This document shows, piece by piece, positions 38,334-46,914 of a DNA stretch of 64,000 nucleotides. The stretch lies in NCBI RefSeq assembly GCF_003634775.1, contig NZ_RBXB01000001.1:186001-250000 (forward strand), written 5' to 3'. The first letter of the stretch is position 1. Each line of letters begins with the position of its first letter. A program made the position numbers and the translations under genes. The notes beneath the pieces were generated by a model. It was given only the letters and a program-made list of their open reading frames with translations, made no database searches and was not told the origin of the DNA. This DNA is from Chryseobacterium defluvii (GTDB taxonomy: Bacteria > Bacteroidota > Bacteroidia > Flavobacteriales > Weeksellaceae).

Positions 38334-39086
38334 CTAAAATCTATATCCAATCGACAATCCGCTTCTGAATCCTGCCCATGGACCGTCCACTTTTATTTTT
38401 GCTCCGTTGGCATTGGTTTCTACCGTATAATCTACAAAAGGAATGTCGAGATTTTCAATTTCTTCTTTCAGTTGAGCCTGCATATCCGGGGTAAGAACAA
38501 CATCGCTGGTTAAGTTGAAATCTCCTTTTCCGCTTCCGTAATGGGCTCCGGCAATCCACAAGTCTAAGACAAGATTCTGGCTTTTGGTTAAGAAAAACTG
38601 TACACCAACCATGAGTCCGCCACTGTTTCCGTTGGTACTTCCGTTTCCTTTAAGAGGAATCCGGTAGGTAACTCCGTTGGTGGCATTGTAGTCATAATAA
38701 AAATCAAACGTGTTGGAGGTCACTTTTGAATACCGGTAGTAGGGAGCAAAATAGAAACCCTTGCCGTATCCCTGTCCTATGTAAAAACGGGGTTCAATTG
38801 TAAAATTGGTAGCTTTTACTCTAAGATTCTGAAACCGGTTTTCATCTTCGTCGCTTAAAAACGCATTGATGAAAGGAACTTTTCCCTCTGTCATGGTTCC
38901 GAAACCGACATTTACTGAAAACCATTGGTTAATGGCTCTTTCATAAGATAAATTGATATTCCTGAATACATATCCCGTGACATTGGTTTTTACGATATTC
39001 ATTTTTTCCGGGGAAGCCGTCCCTGATTCCTGTGCGGCAGCTTCAAAAGAGAATAATGAAAGGATGATAAGAAGGCTTTTTTTCAT
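38334..39086 (-). CDS. DUF3575-like outer-membrane beta-barrel protein
   Basis: Exported protein of 250 residues with a signal peptide ending near residue 19 (EAAAQ). Its body alternates strands with NIVKTNVTGYVFRNINLSYERAIN, FTIEPRFYIG, GFYFAPYYRYSK, and ends GLSIGYRF with a terminal Phe, as in outer-membrane barrels. Similar to DUF3575 proteins of unknown function. No operon partner is evident. Confidence 0.8.
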   Translation of the reverse strand: MKKSLLIILSLFSFEAAAQESGTASPEKMNIVKTNVTGYVFRNINLSYERAINQWFSVNVGFGTMTEGKVPFINAFLSDEDENRFQNLRVKATNFTIEPRFYIGQGYGKGFYFAPYYRYSKVTSNTFDFYYDYNATNGVTYRIPLKGNGSTNGNSGGLMVGVQFFLTKSQNLVLDLWIAGAHYGSGKGDFNLTSDVVLTPDMQAQLKEEIENLDIPFVDYTVETNANGAKIKVDGPWAGFRSGLSIGYRF

Positions 39087-39224
39087 GACCCTGTATTTTC
39101 ATTAAACATAAGTGATAAGTGCGTTATGGAAATGAAAGCAAAAAACGGGCAAATAATTCAAGTCTATATAAACATAATGTGAAATTGGAGATAATTTTCT
39201 AATAATAAATTATTTTTTTTGCAA

Positions 39225-39251
39225 TAAAAAATCCGATCATCATGATCGGAT
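39225..39251 (-). terminator. Terminator of the T9SS gene at 39273
   Basis: ATCCGATC / GATCGGAT with an ATCAT loop, followed on the minus strand by six T. Confidence 0.85.
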
Positions 39252-39272
39252 CTGATATGTTTACTAGCATAA

Positions 39273-40268
39273 TTATTTCTTGATGAACTTCATTGCTTCT
39301 GATTTTCCTTCTTTTCCTGAAATTTCAATAAAGTAGTTAGCTTGTGGTAATTCCGATACTTGTATTCTTCCGGAAGTAATATCTGCTGTTTTTATTAATC
39401 TTCCATCCAATGTGTAAACATGGGCAGTAGAGTATTTTCCCGTATTTCCTCTGAATTCTATAAAATCCTGTGCCGGGTTAGGATAAATTCTGAAGCTTTC
39501 CTTTTTTACGGTGTCAATAGCAGCCAGGTAAACTTCAGCTAAAGCCTGTGCCCCGTTCGTTGTTTGATTGATGCTCAATAAAGGAACATTAATGTTTCCA
39601 TTGGTAGAGCTTAATAGAGCAAATTTATGAGTGGCATCATAGTACGAGTAAGCCGTATTGATAATTGTTCCTATCGGGTTAGAATAGATCACATCAAAAG
39701 AAGCGTACAGATTAAAATTCTGTACAGATTTTATCCTGATAACATTGGTATATGTTTTTGATCCGATAAGCAAAGTTCCGTACGCATCAGCAGTCGTAGT
39801 AATGGTTCCTTTAAACAGCCCGGAAGCTGCTGTAGAAGAGAAAGTACCTCTTGCATTATCCGTTTCCGAATGCCCGAAAGCTGCAGGGTATGTAATAAAT
39901 GTACCGTTGTCCGCAGAAAAGTTTAAGGTAGCATCAGGAGTAACTACTCCGGTTATTTCCAGCTTGGTGGCAGATGATTTGTAAAGAATGGTGTTCCCTG
40001 TTGCTACCATTTTAATATTGGATCCCGGAAAAGTGGATATTTCCGTAGCAGTGGGAGCTGCATAGGTGGTGTTGCTTGCCGTTCCCTGCGTTAACCCAGT
40101 ATTCATAAAAGTAACTCCGTTCCCTGTTGCAGAATTATCTACAGTTCCGTTCACGGTGTAGCCGTTTACCGCGTCACCCACAACGGGATCATTAAAGGCT
40201 TTGGTAATAGTTGTTTGCGCAGATAGAAGACCACAACCAGCCCATAAAAGAAGTATAGTTTTTTTCAT
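39273..40268 (-). CDS. T9SS-exported protein of unknown function
   Basis: Secreted protein of 331 residues with a signal peptide near residues 1-17 (CGLLSAQ) and a type A sorting domain at the end (IYPNPAQDFIEFRG ... YFIEISGKEG). The middle is Thr/Ser/Asn-rich and beta-like, with no catalytic motif that I recognise. The start at 40268 is preferred over an in-frame TTG 39 bases upstream, because it begins the signal peptide. Confidence 0.85.
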   Translation of the reverse strand: MKKTILLLWAGCGLLSAQTTITKAFNDPVVGDAVNGYTVNGTVDNSATGNGVTFMNTGLTQGTASNTTYAAPTATEISTFPGSNIKMVATGNTILYKSSATKLEITGVVTPDATLNFSADNGTFITYPAAFGHSETDNARGTFSSTAASGLFKGTITTTADAYGTLLIGSKTYTNVIRIKSVQNFNLYASFDVIYSNPIGTIINTAYSYYDATHKFALLSSTNGNINVPLLSINQTTNGAQALAEVYLAAIDTVKKESFRIYPNPAQDFIEFRGNTGKYSTAHVYTLDGRLIKTADITSGRIQVSELPQANYFIEISGKEGKSEAMKFIKK

Positions 40269-40354
40269 AAGGTTTATTTTTGCTAAAGATAGGAATATTG
40301 CATACAATTAGGGATGTATTTTTTAATAATAAGTGAATTTTATTATTAATCTTA

Positions 40355-40387
40355 TAAAATAAAAGCCGTTCAATCTAAATGAACGGC
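40355..40387 (-). terminator. Terminator of ribB
   Basis: GCCGTTCA / TGAACGGC with a 7-base loop; on the minus strand TTTTATTTTA follows. Confidence 0.85.
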
Positions 40388-40413
40388 AATAATCTGTGCG
40401 TTAAATGCTATTT

Positions 40414-41064
40414 TTAATTTTGGCTGATTTTTGTTTTACGGTAAGAATAAATATCTTCAATCGTAACGACGCTCATCTGCTTTTTTACGGCAAAATCCAC
40501 AATCTCAGGAAGCCTTGCCATGGAACCGTCTTCATTAGTCAGTTCACAAAGCACGGCATCTTCCCCGAGACGCGCCAGTTTTACCAGGTCCACACTTCCT
40601 TCCGTATGGCCTCTTCTTTCGAAAACGCCATTTTTTCTGGCTATTAAAGGAAAAATATGTCCGGGACTTGCAATGTCTTCTGCCTGAGCACTTTGAGAGG
40701 TTGCTGCTTTGATTGTTGTTACACGGTCTTTCGCTGAAACTCCTGAAGAAACCCCTTCTTTAGCCTCAATGGAAATAGTGAATGCTGTCTGGTTTTTGCT
40801 GGTGTTGTTTTCTACCATCGGACGAAGATTAAGATATCGGCTTTTTTCTTCGGAAATGCATAAGCAGACAATACCGCTGCATTCGCGGATCAAAAGTGCC
40901 ATATCCTGTTCTGTGATGGTGGAGGCCGGAAAGATGATGTCGCCTTCGTTTTCACGGTTTTCATCATCTACTAAAATAATGCCTTTGCCTTGTTGTAGTT
41001 TCAGAAGTGCATTTTCTACACGTTCTGTGGAGGTAGATCCGAATGTTTCTAATAATGTTTCCAT
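40414..41064 (-). CDS. ribB: 3,4-dihydroxy-2-butanone-4-phosphate synthase
   Basis: Enzyme of 216 residues that makes the four-carbon unit of riboflavin from ribulose 5-phosphate. The motif [15 protein letters not shown] carries catalytic acidic residues, and [11 protein letters not shown] is the conserved substrate-binding segment near residue 150. The length fits a stand-alone RibB with no GTP cyclohydrolase II domain. The start at 41064 is chosen because a longer in-frame reading is FMN riboswitch sequence. Expression is predicted to be turned down by FMN. Confidence 0.96.
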   Translation of the reverse strand: METLLETFGSTSTERVENALLKLQQGKGIILVDDENRENEGDIIFPASTITEQDMALLIRECSGIVCLCISEEKSRYLNLRPMVENNTSKNQTAFTISIEAKEGVSSGVSAKDRVTTIKAATSQSAQAEDIASPGHIFPLIARKNGVFERRGHTEGSVDLVKLARLGEDAVLCELTNEDGSMARLPEIVDFAVKKQMSVVTIEDIYSYRKTKISQN

Positions 41065-41159
41065 GCTGTATTTACTTTTAAAAGTTAAATAGCTCTTCGG
41101 TACATGGAAATGAAATACAATACGATAAGTCCATCGAAATAGTCTTACCGATTGCTCCA

Positions 41160-41282
41160 TTTTCTTCTCCCATCCAGACTGTAACTGTCGGTTTTGGAAT
41201 TCCACCAAATCAGTCCCTTCAAACGAAAGGAGTCGCGGACTGTAACCGCCGGTAGGGAATTTCACCCTGCCCCGAAGAAAAC
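41160..41282 (-). promoter_or_regulatory. FMN riboswitch (RFN element)
   Basis: On the minus strand the aptamer reads from CTTCGGGGCAGGGTGAAATT through CCGGCGGTTACAGTCCGCGA to GACAGTTACAGTCTGGATGG and GAGAAG. These are the conserved RFN segments. It lies about 95 bases before ribB. Confidence 0.95.
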
Positions 41283-41418
41283 TTATCCTAAGTTTTACTG
41301 TTTGTTTTAATTAATTTTTTATTTCATTGATTTTGATTTAACGCACAGACTGCTAATTTCGGAAAGTTTTTTGAGATGGGGAAGAGGTTCTAGAGGGATT
41401 TTAAAGTTTGAGAAATAA

Positions 41419-41448
41419 AAAAAACGTTCTGTTTTTAGAACGTTTTTT
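41419..41448. terminator. Terminator after the DUF2200 gene
   Basis: AAAACGTTCT / AGAACGTTTT, a perfect 10-bp stem with A and T tracts, able to act on both strands. Confidence 0.88.
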
Positions 41449-41458
41449 ATGAGTTTGG

Positions 41459-41818
41459 TTATTTTCTTAATATTTTCTCCATTGCTTTTCCTTTGGCCAA
41501 TTCATCAATTAATTTATCCAGATAACGGATATTCCTCATCAATTCCTCTTCAATATCTTCCACACGATATCCGCAAATAACGCCTTTGATCAATGAAACA
41601 TTAGGATTGATTTGGGGAGCCTGCTCAAAGAATGTTCTGAAATTGGTTTTATTATCCAGATGTTCCCGGAAACTTTTTTCATCATATCCCGTCAACCAGA
41701 ATATGATTTCATGCACTTCTTCTTTTGTGCGTCCTTTCTTTTCTGCCTTTTCAATATAATGCGGATAAACGCCTGCAAAAGACATATTGTAAACTCTTTC
41801 GTAATTTTTATTTTGCAT
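41459..41818 (-). CDS. DUF2200 domain protein
   Basis: Cytoplasmic protein of 119 residues that matches the DUF2200 pattern ([57 protein letters not shown]). Function is unknown. Four bases separate it from the upstream reductase-like gene, so it is the last gene of a three-gene operon (42365, 41823, 41459). Confidence 0.92.
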   Translation of the reverse strand: MQNKNYERVYNMSFAGVYPHYIEKAEKKGRTKEEVHEIIFWLTGYDEKSFREHLDNKTNFRTFFEQAPQINPNVSLIKGVICGYRVEDIEEELMRNIRYLDKLIDELAKGKAMEKILRK

Positions 41819-41822
41819 GGTT

Positions 41823-42368
41823 TTATTTTAAAGGTTCATAAATCAATTGTACTACTCCGGATTTAAAAACATTTGCTTTGATTAATTGTAAATTCAATCG
41901 GTCTTTCAGGTCTTCAAACAAAGGTTTTCCTTTTCCTAAGGCAATCGGATGAACGGAAATCCTGTAGATATCAATAAGATTCAGATCAATAAATGTTTTA
42001 ATCAGGCTTGCTCCGCCATATAGCCAGATGTCTTTTCCATCCTGCTTTTTTATCTCAGCAACGGTTTCAGCAATATCGGAATCAATAAAGACCGCATTTT
42101 CATTTTCTCTTTTCTGGGTGGAAAACACGTATTTATTTTTTGCATGAATGACTTTCCAGAGATTGTTTTCTTCCGGACCTGCATTTTCATCCGGACGATA
42201 ATTTCCCCACATGTCATAACTTACTCTTCCATAGAAAATAGTGTCAATAGTTGAAAGAAAGCCGTCAAAATCCATATCATCATCCAGGATGCACCAGTCG
42301 ATTTCCCCATTGGGTCCTTCTATAAATCCATCTAAGGTTACGGCGAGGTCCAGGATTACTTTTTTCAT
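41823..42368 (-). CDS. Dihydrofolate reductase-family (RibD C-terminal-like) protein
   Basis: Protein of 181 residues with the RibD C-terminal/DHFR fold: [54 protein letters not shown] and [13 protein letters not shown]. Members are NADPH-dependent reductases with unknown substrates; this need not be a folate enzyme. Its start overlaps the preceding gene's stop by four bases. Confidence 0.9.
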   Translation of the reverse strand: MKKVILDLAVTLDGFIEGPNGEIDWCILDDDMDFDGFLSTIDTIFYGRVSYDMWGNYRPDENAGPEENNLWKVIHAKNKYVFSTQKRENENAVFIDSDIAETVAEIKKQDGKDIWLYGGASLIKTFIDLNLIDIYRISVHPIALGKGKPLFEDLKDRLNLQLIKANVFKSGVVQLIYEPLK

Positions 42369-43087
42369 TTTAATTGGTTTTTTTTCATTTTAACCAAAGG
42401 AGTTCTCATTACATCTTTTTTACCCTTTTTGCTTGGATAGTATAAGGATTTTCCGTCCAGAATAAAAAACTCATCTTTGATGATATCTTCATCGTATGGA
42501 ATATCTTCTATTTCAAATTCAAAAACATTCGAATTCGGATTACTTTTTGTAAAAACAATATAATCGTTCAAATTATGGGTCATAAAGCCAATTTGTGAAA
42601 AATCTTTTTTTGAAATGGTTACAGCATGATTGCTGTTGAGTATTTTTTGTTTTCTTACAGGTGGACCCCATGCACAACTGGATAAGGGAGTTTTGGAAAT
42701 ATGGATATAATCGTTTTTCTTATCAAAATAAACGGTAGCCATTTGAAAGGTTGTACTTTTTGTCCCGGAGTTGTACTTAGGAATATAATTAATTGTAATG
42801 GTTATAGAATCAGAATCAATTTTAAAAGATTCCTTCATTCTTACTTTAGCAAACTCTTTTTTGATTTTTGGGTTTAATAGAACCTTGTTTTGGGAAAGCT
42901 CCCATTTCCCATAATATTCTCTCCCTAAATTAGTATAGATAAATGTAGAATCAGATTTAAGTTCAATGTAATTTCTGTAAGAGCTTAGGTTTCCCATTAC
43001 TCCCTCCTTATAAATCCCTGTAATCTCTTTATTTTGTGAATAAAGAACAGAGTGAATGAGAATTAAAATAAGAAGAAGATTTTTCAT
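42365..43087 (-). CDS. Exported protein of unknown function
   Basis: Protein of 240 residues with a signal peptide near 1-17 (VLYSQ) and no domain I recognise. It is lysine and asparagine rich, beta-like, with GIYKEG, YIELKSDSTFIY and GKWELS near the N-terminus, resembling small lipocalin-like proteins found in Bacteroidota. It is first in a three-gene operon (overlap at 42365-42368). Confidence 0.7.
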   Translation of the reverse strand: MKNLLLILILIHSVLYSQNKEITGIYKEGVMGNLSSYRNYIELKSDSTFIYTNLGREYYGKWELSQNKVLLNPKIKKEFAKVRMKESFKIDSDSITITINYIPKYNSGTKSTTFQMATVYFDKKNDYIHISKTPLSSCAWGPPVRKQKILNSNHAVTISKKDFSQIGFMTHNLNDYIVFTKSNPNSNVFEFEIEDIPYDEDIIKDEFFILDGKSLYYPSKKGKKDVMRTPLVKMKKNQLK

Positions 43088-43112
43088 TCGTGAAATTTTA
43101 TACGAATATAAA

Positions 43113-43140
43113 AAAATCGTTCTGTTTCCAGAGCGGTTTT
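43113..43140. terminator. Terminator
   Basis: AAAATCGTTCTG / CAGAGCGGTTTT, a 12-bp stem with two wobble pairs and a 4-base loop. T tracts on both strands; probably serves the DinB-family gene. Confidence 0.75.
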
Positions 43141-43155
43141 CGGTATAATAGAAGC

Positions 43156-43686
43156 TTACATTGTATTTACAGAGCCGGCTGCCACATCCACATCTTTATA
43201 GATGTTCCAGAAGTTATAATCCGTCATTGGAGCATCGGTGATTCCGACGTTTCGTCCCATGGTTACGATCTGTCCCCGGTGATATGTTCCGTGCATCACG
43301 ATATGCTGAATGTACTCATATTTGGAAAAATCACATTGAAACCATTGTGATTCTATTTTTACGTTTTTTGCCAAGTCCTCTTCAGAAAGGCTTCCCACAT
43401 ATTGCATCAACTTTTCCGAATTGTTTTTTATTCCTGAGAAAATTTCATCCCTTGTTGTCTTAGCTGAAATTTCGGTGAAATTAAAATCATTATTTTCTGC
43501 AATGTGGCTCCACCAGTATTCCTGAGTTTGCCAGATATGATGTAATGTGGCCAAAATAGTCGGGAAACTTGAAATGACTTCCTGATTAAGCTGTTCATCA
43601 GACTTGGTGGAAAGCCAGTCGAGGTACTTATTCACCACCCAGTTGTTGTATTGCACAGTGTGGGTGATTAGGGTTTTTAGATTCAT
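43156..43686 (-). CDS. DinB/YfiT-family protein
   Basis: Four-helix-bundle metal protein of 176 residues, unrelated to polymerase IV. ILATLHHIWQTQEYWW and YIQHIVMHGTYHRGQI supply the conserved histidines that bind a divalent metal in this family. Members include thiol-dependent transferases; the substrate here is unknown. Confidence 0.88.
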   Translation of the reverse strand: MNLKTLITHTVQYNNWVVNKYLDWLSTKSDEQLNQEVISSFPTILATLHHIWQTQEYWWSHIAENNDFNFTEISAKTTRDEIFSGIKNNSEKLMQYVGSLSEEDLAKNVKIESQWFQCDFSKYEYIQHIVMHGTYHRGQIVTMGRNVGITDAPMTDYNFWNIYKDVDVAAGSVNTM

Positions 43687-43787
43687 GATCGTAATATTTT
43701 GTTTTAATGCTTTGTTGTATAAAATTAAGTAAAATAATAAGCGTATTGATACGCGGCAGAAAATTCTTAAACGGGTTTCTTTATATT

Positions 43788-44447
43788 TTAAAATAAAGAT
43801 TCTCCATTTAAATCCGTAGTAAGCACTTCGCTCATATAATCAAAAAAAGGACGCATGGCTAATAAAGTGAGAACCGCCTCTTTCTGAAAGCCATCCGATA
43901 AGACTTCCTTATCGGTAAATTTTCTCATGACTACATATTGTTTTTTTCTGATCAGGTCTATGGCGGGATGATCCTTATCAAAACCTCTCGGGGCGGTTTT
44001 TACGGCATCCCCTTTAATCTCTTTAAAATATTGTACGAAGGTATCGTCTGAAGTGATCTTTTCAATTTCCGCGGTACTGCTTTCAAATTCTTTACGGATG
44101 CGGAGCAGGTCTTTGGCATCCGGTCCCCAGAATCCGCCTCCTACAAAGCTGTTTCCGGGTTCAATCTGAATATAGTATCCTCCTCTCAGCATCGGTTTTG
44201 AACGGGAATATCCGACCCCGAAATTAGTTTTGTATGGAGTTTGGTCCTTAGAAAAGCGGACATCCCTGTAAATTCTGAAAATATGGATTCCTTTTAAGTT
44301 GTCATGTTCCTGAAGCTCGGTATACACCTGATTGAAAAATGCTTTGTTTTCTTTTACCACCGCATCATATTCTGCTTTATGCTGGGAAAACCATTCTCGG
44401 TTGTTGTTTTTTTCTAGCTGTTTAAGGAATTCAAAGGCTTTTTTCAT
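43788..44447 (-). CDS. DUF2461 domain protein
   Basis: Cytoplasmic protein of 219 residues with the DUF2461 pattern: FEFLKQLEKNNNREWF, IFRIYRDVRFSKDQTPYKTN, GGYYIQIEPGNSFVGGGFW, and a later FDKDHPAIDLIRKK motif. It belongs to a family of unknown function, often close to MTase and phosphatase genes. It appears monocistronic. Confidence 0.92.
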   Translation of the reverse strand: MKKAFEFLKQLEKNNNREWFSQHKAEYDAVVKENKAFFNQVYTELQEHDNLKGIHIFRIYRDVRFSKDQTPYKTNFGVGYSRSKPMLRGGYYIQIEPGNSFVGGGFWGPDAKDLLRIRKEFESSTAEIEKITSDDTFVQYFKEIKGDAVKTAPRGFDKDHPAIDLIRKKQYVVMRKFTDKEVLSDGFQKEAVLTLLAMRPFFDYMSEVLTTDLNGESLF

Positions 44448-44578
44448 CTTTATGGATTATTTTTTGAAGAAGATTATATTTTGCGTTTTTCAGAATGGCT
44501 GTAATGATATCAGAAATTTCAAATAATTTTCCATTCTCAGTCCGATATTTTTGACAACAAGATATTATGATTTAAGAT

Positions 44579-45424
44579 TTAAAAGTTTGTTTCAAAACCT
44601 TTTCGTAATGCTTTTAATTCAGGTTCTGTTAATTCCCTTTCATTAATTTCTTGCCAGAGTAATTTTGCTTTGTTTAGTTCTTTTATACCGTTTTTTTTAA
44701 CAGCAGCTCCCCACATCAATATGGCAAAATCTTTTTTGTTATATAAGACTCCTTCAAAGTTTATAAAAGCACCATCATATTTTTCGACAGTATTTTTGAA
44801 GTCTAACTTTCCTCCTTTAGATTCGGTTTTAATATATTCTTCGATATTGGAATTTTCATTATCATGATTGTCAATAATTTTTTCCTTTGCAATAATTTTC
44901 ACTTCCTCAATCACATCATGGTATTTTAAAATTTGAAAATCTTTATTGCCGAATTTTAAGACATCATCATTTACAATTGCGTTAGTTTTTTTAATGCCTG
45001 CTAATTCTTTTGCTCTGTTTTCTGTTATTTTTCCTTTTAGTTTTGAGGCAACCTGAAAATTTTCATTTTTACCCAGGATTATTATGTTATAGAAAAATGA
45101 GTCATCTTCTTTTTTAGGAATTAGCATCAACATTCCTTTAACATTTCCCTTGTCAGCAATCATAAAGTAGTAAGTTGGTAATTTAGTCGAAAAATTCCAA
45201 TAATCATCTAAACTTGGATTTTCATTGATAAAAACTGATGATTGCTTATTGTCAATATTATCTTTAATTGTATAATAACTTGAAATTATTTCAACATTTT
45301 CGAAATTAAAACTTTCTATTTTTTCACTGTTGAATATTGGATTTCCATTTTTATCCAATTGTGAATACAATTTTGAACTTATAAGAAAAATCAAGAATAT
45401 AAGTATTGATAATTGTTTTTTCAT
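44579..45424 (-). CDS. Exported protein of unknown function
   Basis: Protein of 281 residues with a signal peptide ending near residue 21 (KLYSQ). No known domain is recognised. Low GC and high Lys/Asn content. The mature part has an alternating beta-like N-terminal half and a charged helical C-terminus (ELNKAKLLWQEINERELTEPELKALRKGFE). It has its own -7 element. Confidence 0.7.
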   Translation of the reverse strand: MKKQLSILIFLIFLISSKLYSQLDKNGNPIFNSEKIESFNFENVEIISSYYTIKDNIDNKQSSVFINENPSLDDYWNFSTKLPTYYFMIADKGNVKGMLMLIPKKEDDSFFYNIIILGKNENFQVASKLKGKITENRAKELAGIKKTNAIVNDDVLKFGNKDFQILKYHDVIEEVKIIAKEKIIDNHDNENSNIEEYIKTESKGGKLDFKNTVEKYDGAFINFEGVLYNKKDFAILMWGAAVKKNGIKELNKAKLLWQEINERELTEPELKALRKGFETNF

Positions 45425-45452
45425 CGTATTTGTAATATTTCCGCTAATGCCT

Positions 45453-45460
45453 CAAATTTA
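45453..45460 (-). promoter_or_regulatory. -7 element of the gene at 44579
   Basis: TAAATTTG on the minus strand, 28 bases before the ATG. Confidence 0.45.
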
Positions 45461-45533
45461 CGCATTACACCAATATTATAAATATACAATCGCAATAATG
45501 TTGTTTTAGTTTTTGTGAATTTTTGTAAAAAAC

Positions 45534-46058
45534 TTATTTTTTCTCCCTTCTTTCAAGAATGAGATACCCCGCATCCAGCATTTTGGTCAGATGAATGTAC
45601 GGGCTTATCATATTCCTTTCCGGCAGATGGTTATGGATTCCCAGTGAAAAATAGACCATCCCGGAAATAAAATACTCAAATTCTTTGATACTGTATTCTT
45701 TGAACGCTTTTTTAAATACCAACAACGGATGTTGGTATTCTTTCTCCGAAAGCAGGCCAAGAACCAGTGGAGAGACTTCTTCCAACTGAATATTAACGGT
45801 CTTTTTCCTTTCCTGCAATGTGATGAGGTAACCTGCCCGGATGAAAGACCGCATAGCCCGGTGAAAATGAAAAATGACGGAGGGGTCTTCTTTTATCCGG
45901 CTATATCTTTTGACGGCATGGTTCATAATGCTGTTTAGCTGTTCTTTAGATGCTGAAAGTTCATTCAGCTGGAAAAAGGTTTCCATGAGCTGTAAGCCGC
46001 AATGTTTCCTGCGATATTTCCCAAGCCGAAATTGAAAGTCTGTTTTGTTTTTTTTCAT
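45534..46058 (-). CDS. Protein of unknown function
   Basis: Predicted cytoplasmic, mostly helical protein of 174 residues. It is basic at the N-terminus (MKKNKTDFQFRLGKYRRKHCG), has a middle segment with HFHRAMRSFIRAGYLI and a C-terminal MLDAGYLILERREKK. No family is recognised. The frame is open upstream to 46196, but ATG 46058 is preferred because the extension is Gly/Pro-rich and unlike the body. It borders the palindrome-rich region at 46059. Confidence 0.6.
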   Translation of the reverse strand: MKKNKTDFQFRLGKYRRKHCGLQLMETFFQLNELSASKEQLNSIMNHAVKRYSRIKEDPSVIFHFHRAMRSFIRAGYLITLQERKKTVNIQLEEVSPLVLGLLSEKEYQHPLLVFKKAFKEYSIKEFEYFISGMVYFSLGIHNHLPERNMISPYIHLTKMLDAGYLILERREKK

Positions 46059-46314
46059 GAATTTGTATTTTTTACTGTACGATTTTACTGGCCGTAAAGG
46101 AGGAAGTCCGCCTGAACTTCCTGCCATACAAGCCATAAATATGATAGAATTTGTGTTTTTTAAAGCCCTAAAGCCGCAATGGATTGTGCACTCCATTGTA
46201 CCGTATCATGATACTTTATGTTGTAAAGCAGGCTTAGAAAAAGATGATTGTAGAAGAACAGAACGGCATGAAAATAAAAACGGCATGGAACTCTACAATA
46301 TCCGTAATAGAGGT

Positions 46315-46401
46315 ACTGGTATACCCACACACAGGATAAGAGAGCCCACGCCTAGGTCGTGAGCTTCTGCTTATCGTCTCGTGTGTTTAAAAATTACCAG
46401 T
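46315..46401. repeat. Nested multi-stem hairpin element
   Basis: Four nested stems: ACTGGTA/TACCAGT (46315-46321, 46395-46401), ACACAC/GTGTGT (46327-46332, 46381-46386), GATAAG/CTTATC (46335-46340, 46370-46375), and AGAGCCCACG/CGTGAGCTTCT (46341-46350, 46358-46368) with one bulge and one mismatch around a CCTAGGT loop. Could be a structured RNA or a recombination/mobile-element end; no T tail follows. Confidence 0.6.
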
Positions 46402-46454
46402 TTTCTATTACAAGATTCTAAGCAATAGCTTCTATATTTTGTTGAAGTATCGCA

Positions 46455-46475
46455 AAGCTACATTTATTGTAGCTT
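46455..46475. promoter_or_regulatory. Operator-like inverted repeat 1
   Basis: AAGCTACA-TTTAT-TGTAGCTT, a perfect 8-bp inverted repeat upstream of the XRE regulator; it shares the half-site TGTAGnTT with site 2. Confidence 0.5.
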
Positions 46476-46504
46476 ATGGTACAAATATAATATAATTTTC
46501 TAAT

Positions 46505-46524
46505 TGTAGGTTAATTCAACTACA
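46505..46524. promoter_or_regulatory. Operator-like inverted repeat 2
   Basis: TGTAG-N10-CTACA, whose left half extends to TGTAGGTT. It lies 30 bases nearer the regulator start and probably overlaps its promoter. Confidence 0.45.
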
Positions 46525-46570
46525 TTTTTTTATTGTAAACTTTCCAAATTGCTTGATAATGGTATTTACA

Positions 46571-46795
46571 ATGGACAAAATTGAATTTCGAATAGCTTTT
46601 GGGAAAAGAGTTGAAAAATTTAGAAAGAAGATGGGATTAAGCTATCGTGAGTTAGCTCAAAAATGTGATGTTGACCATAGTAATATCAGCAAAATTGAAA
46701 AAGGAGAAGTTGACTTAAGGATTTCAACAATACAGGAGTTAGCGAAAGGTTTAGAAGTTCATCCTCAAGAATTATTCGATTTTAAAATCGAATAA
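46571..46795 (+). CDS. XRE-family helix-turn-helix regulator
   Basis: Small DNA-binding protein of 74 residues with a Cro/C1-type HTH: FGKRVEKFRKKMGLSYRELAQKCDVDHSNISKIEKGEVDLRIST. ATG 46571 fits the family start; ATG 46559 would add four residues. Its size resembles restriction-controller and phage regulators. Two inverted repeats with shared TGTAGnTT half-sites lie in its upstream region, suggesting autoregulation. It converges with the P-loop ATPase gene. Confidence 0.9.
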   Translation: MDKIEFRIAFGKRVEKFRKKMGLSYRELAQKCDVDHSNISKIEKGEVDLRISTIQELAKGLEVHPQELFDFKIE

Positions 46796-46797
46796 GA

Positions 46798-46834
46798 CAA
46801 GCTCCAAAGTCTGAAGACTTTGGAGCTTGTTTTT
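46798..46834 (+). terminator. Strong intrinsic terminator
   Basis: CAAGCTCCAAAGTC / GACTTTGGAGCTTG, a perfect 14-bp stem with a TGAA loop and five T, right after the XRE stop codon. Confidence 0.93.
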
Positions 46835-46914
46835 AAAGAGGTATTTTATTTTGCTGAGGTAAAGTCATAGACTTTGCGAAACGGGAAAGTTGAAAATCGA
46901 TGTTTCTTTACAAT

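Larger units (their letters stand above)
41065..41458. other. ribB leader and spacer to the DUF2200 gene
   Basis: The stretch holds the riboswitch, the ribB 5' leader and, on the far side, the upstream promoter region (about 41290-41400) and a terminator at 41419. No other gene is seen. A riboswitch expression platform is not obvious as a T-tailed hairpin, so translational control is possible. Confidence 0.45.
46059..46558. other. Palindrome-rich gene-free region
   Basis: About 500 bases without a convincing gene. Visible structures are an inverted repeat AGGAAGT/ACTTCCT (46101-46122), the palindrome GTATCATGATAC (46203-46214), two direct copies of ACGGCATG (46263-46270, 46280-46287), the nested hairpin at 46315-46401, and two operator-like repeats at 46455-46475 and 46505-46524. 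It separates core genes from the XRE/ATPase patch. Confidence 0.6.

Noticed and set aside
41065-41265. N-terminal extension of ribB
   Set aside because: The extra codons translate the FMN riboswitch; the conserved enzyme begins at 41064.
46045-46362. Plus-strand 105-residue frame across the palindrome-rich region
   Set aside because: No known motif, crosses hairpins, and the composition looks non-coding.
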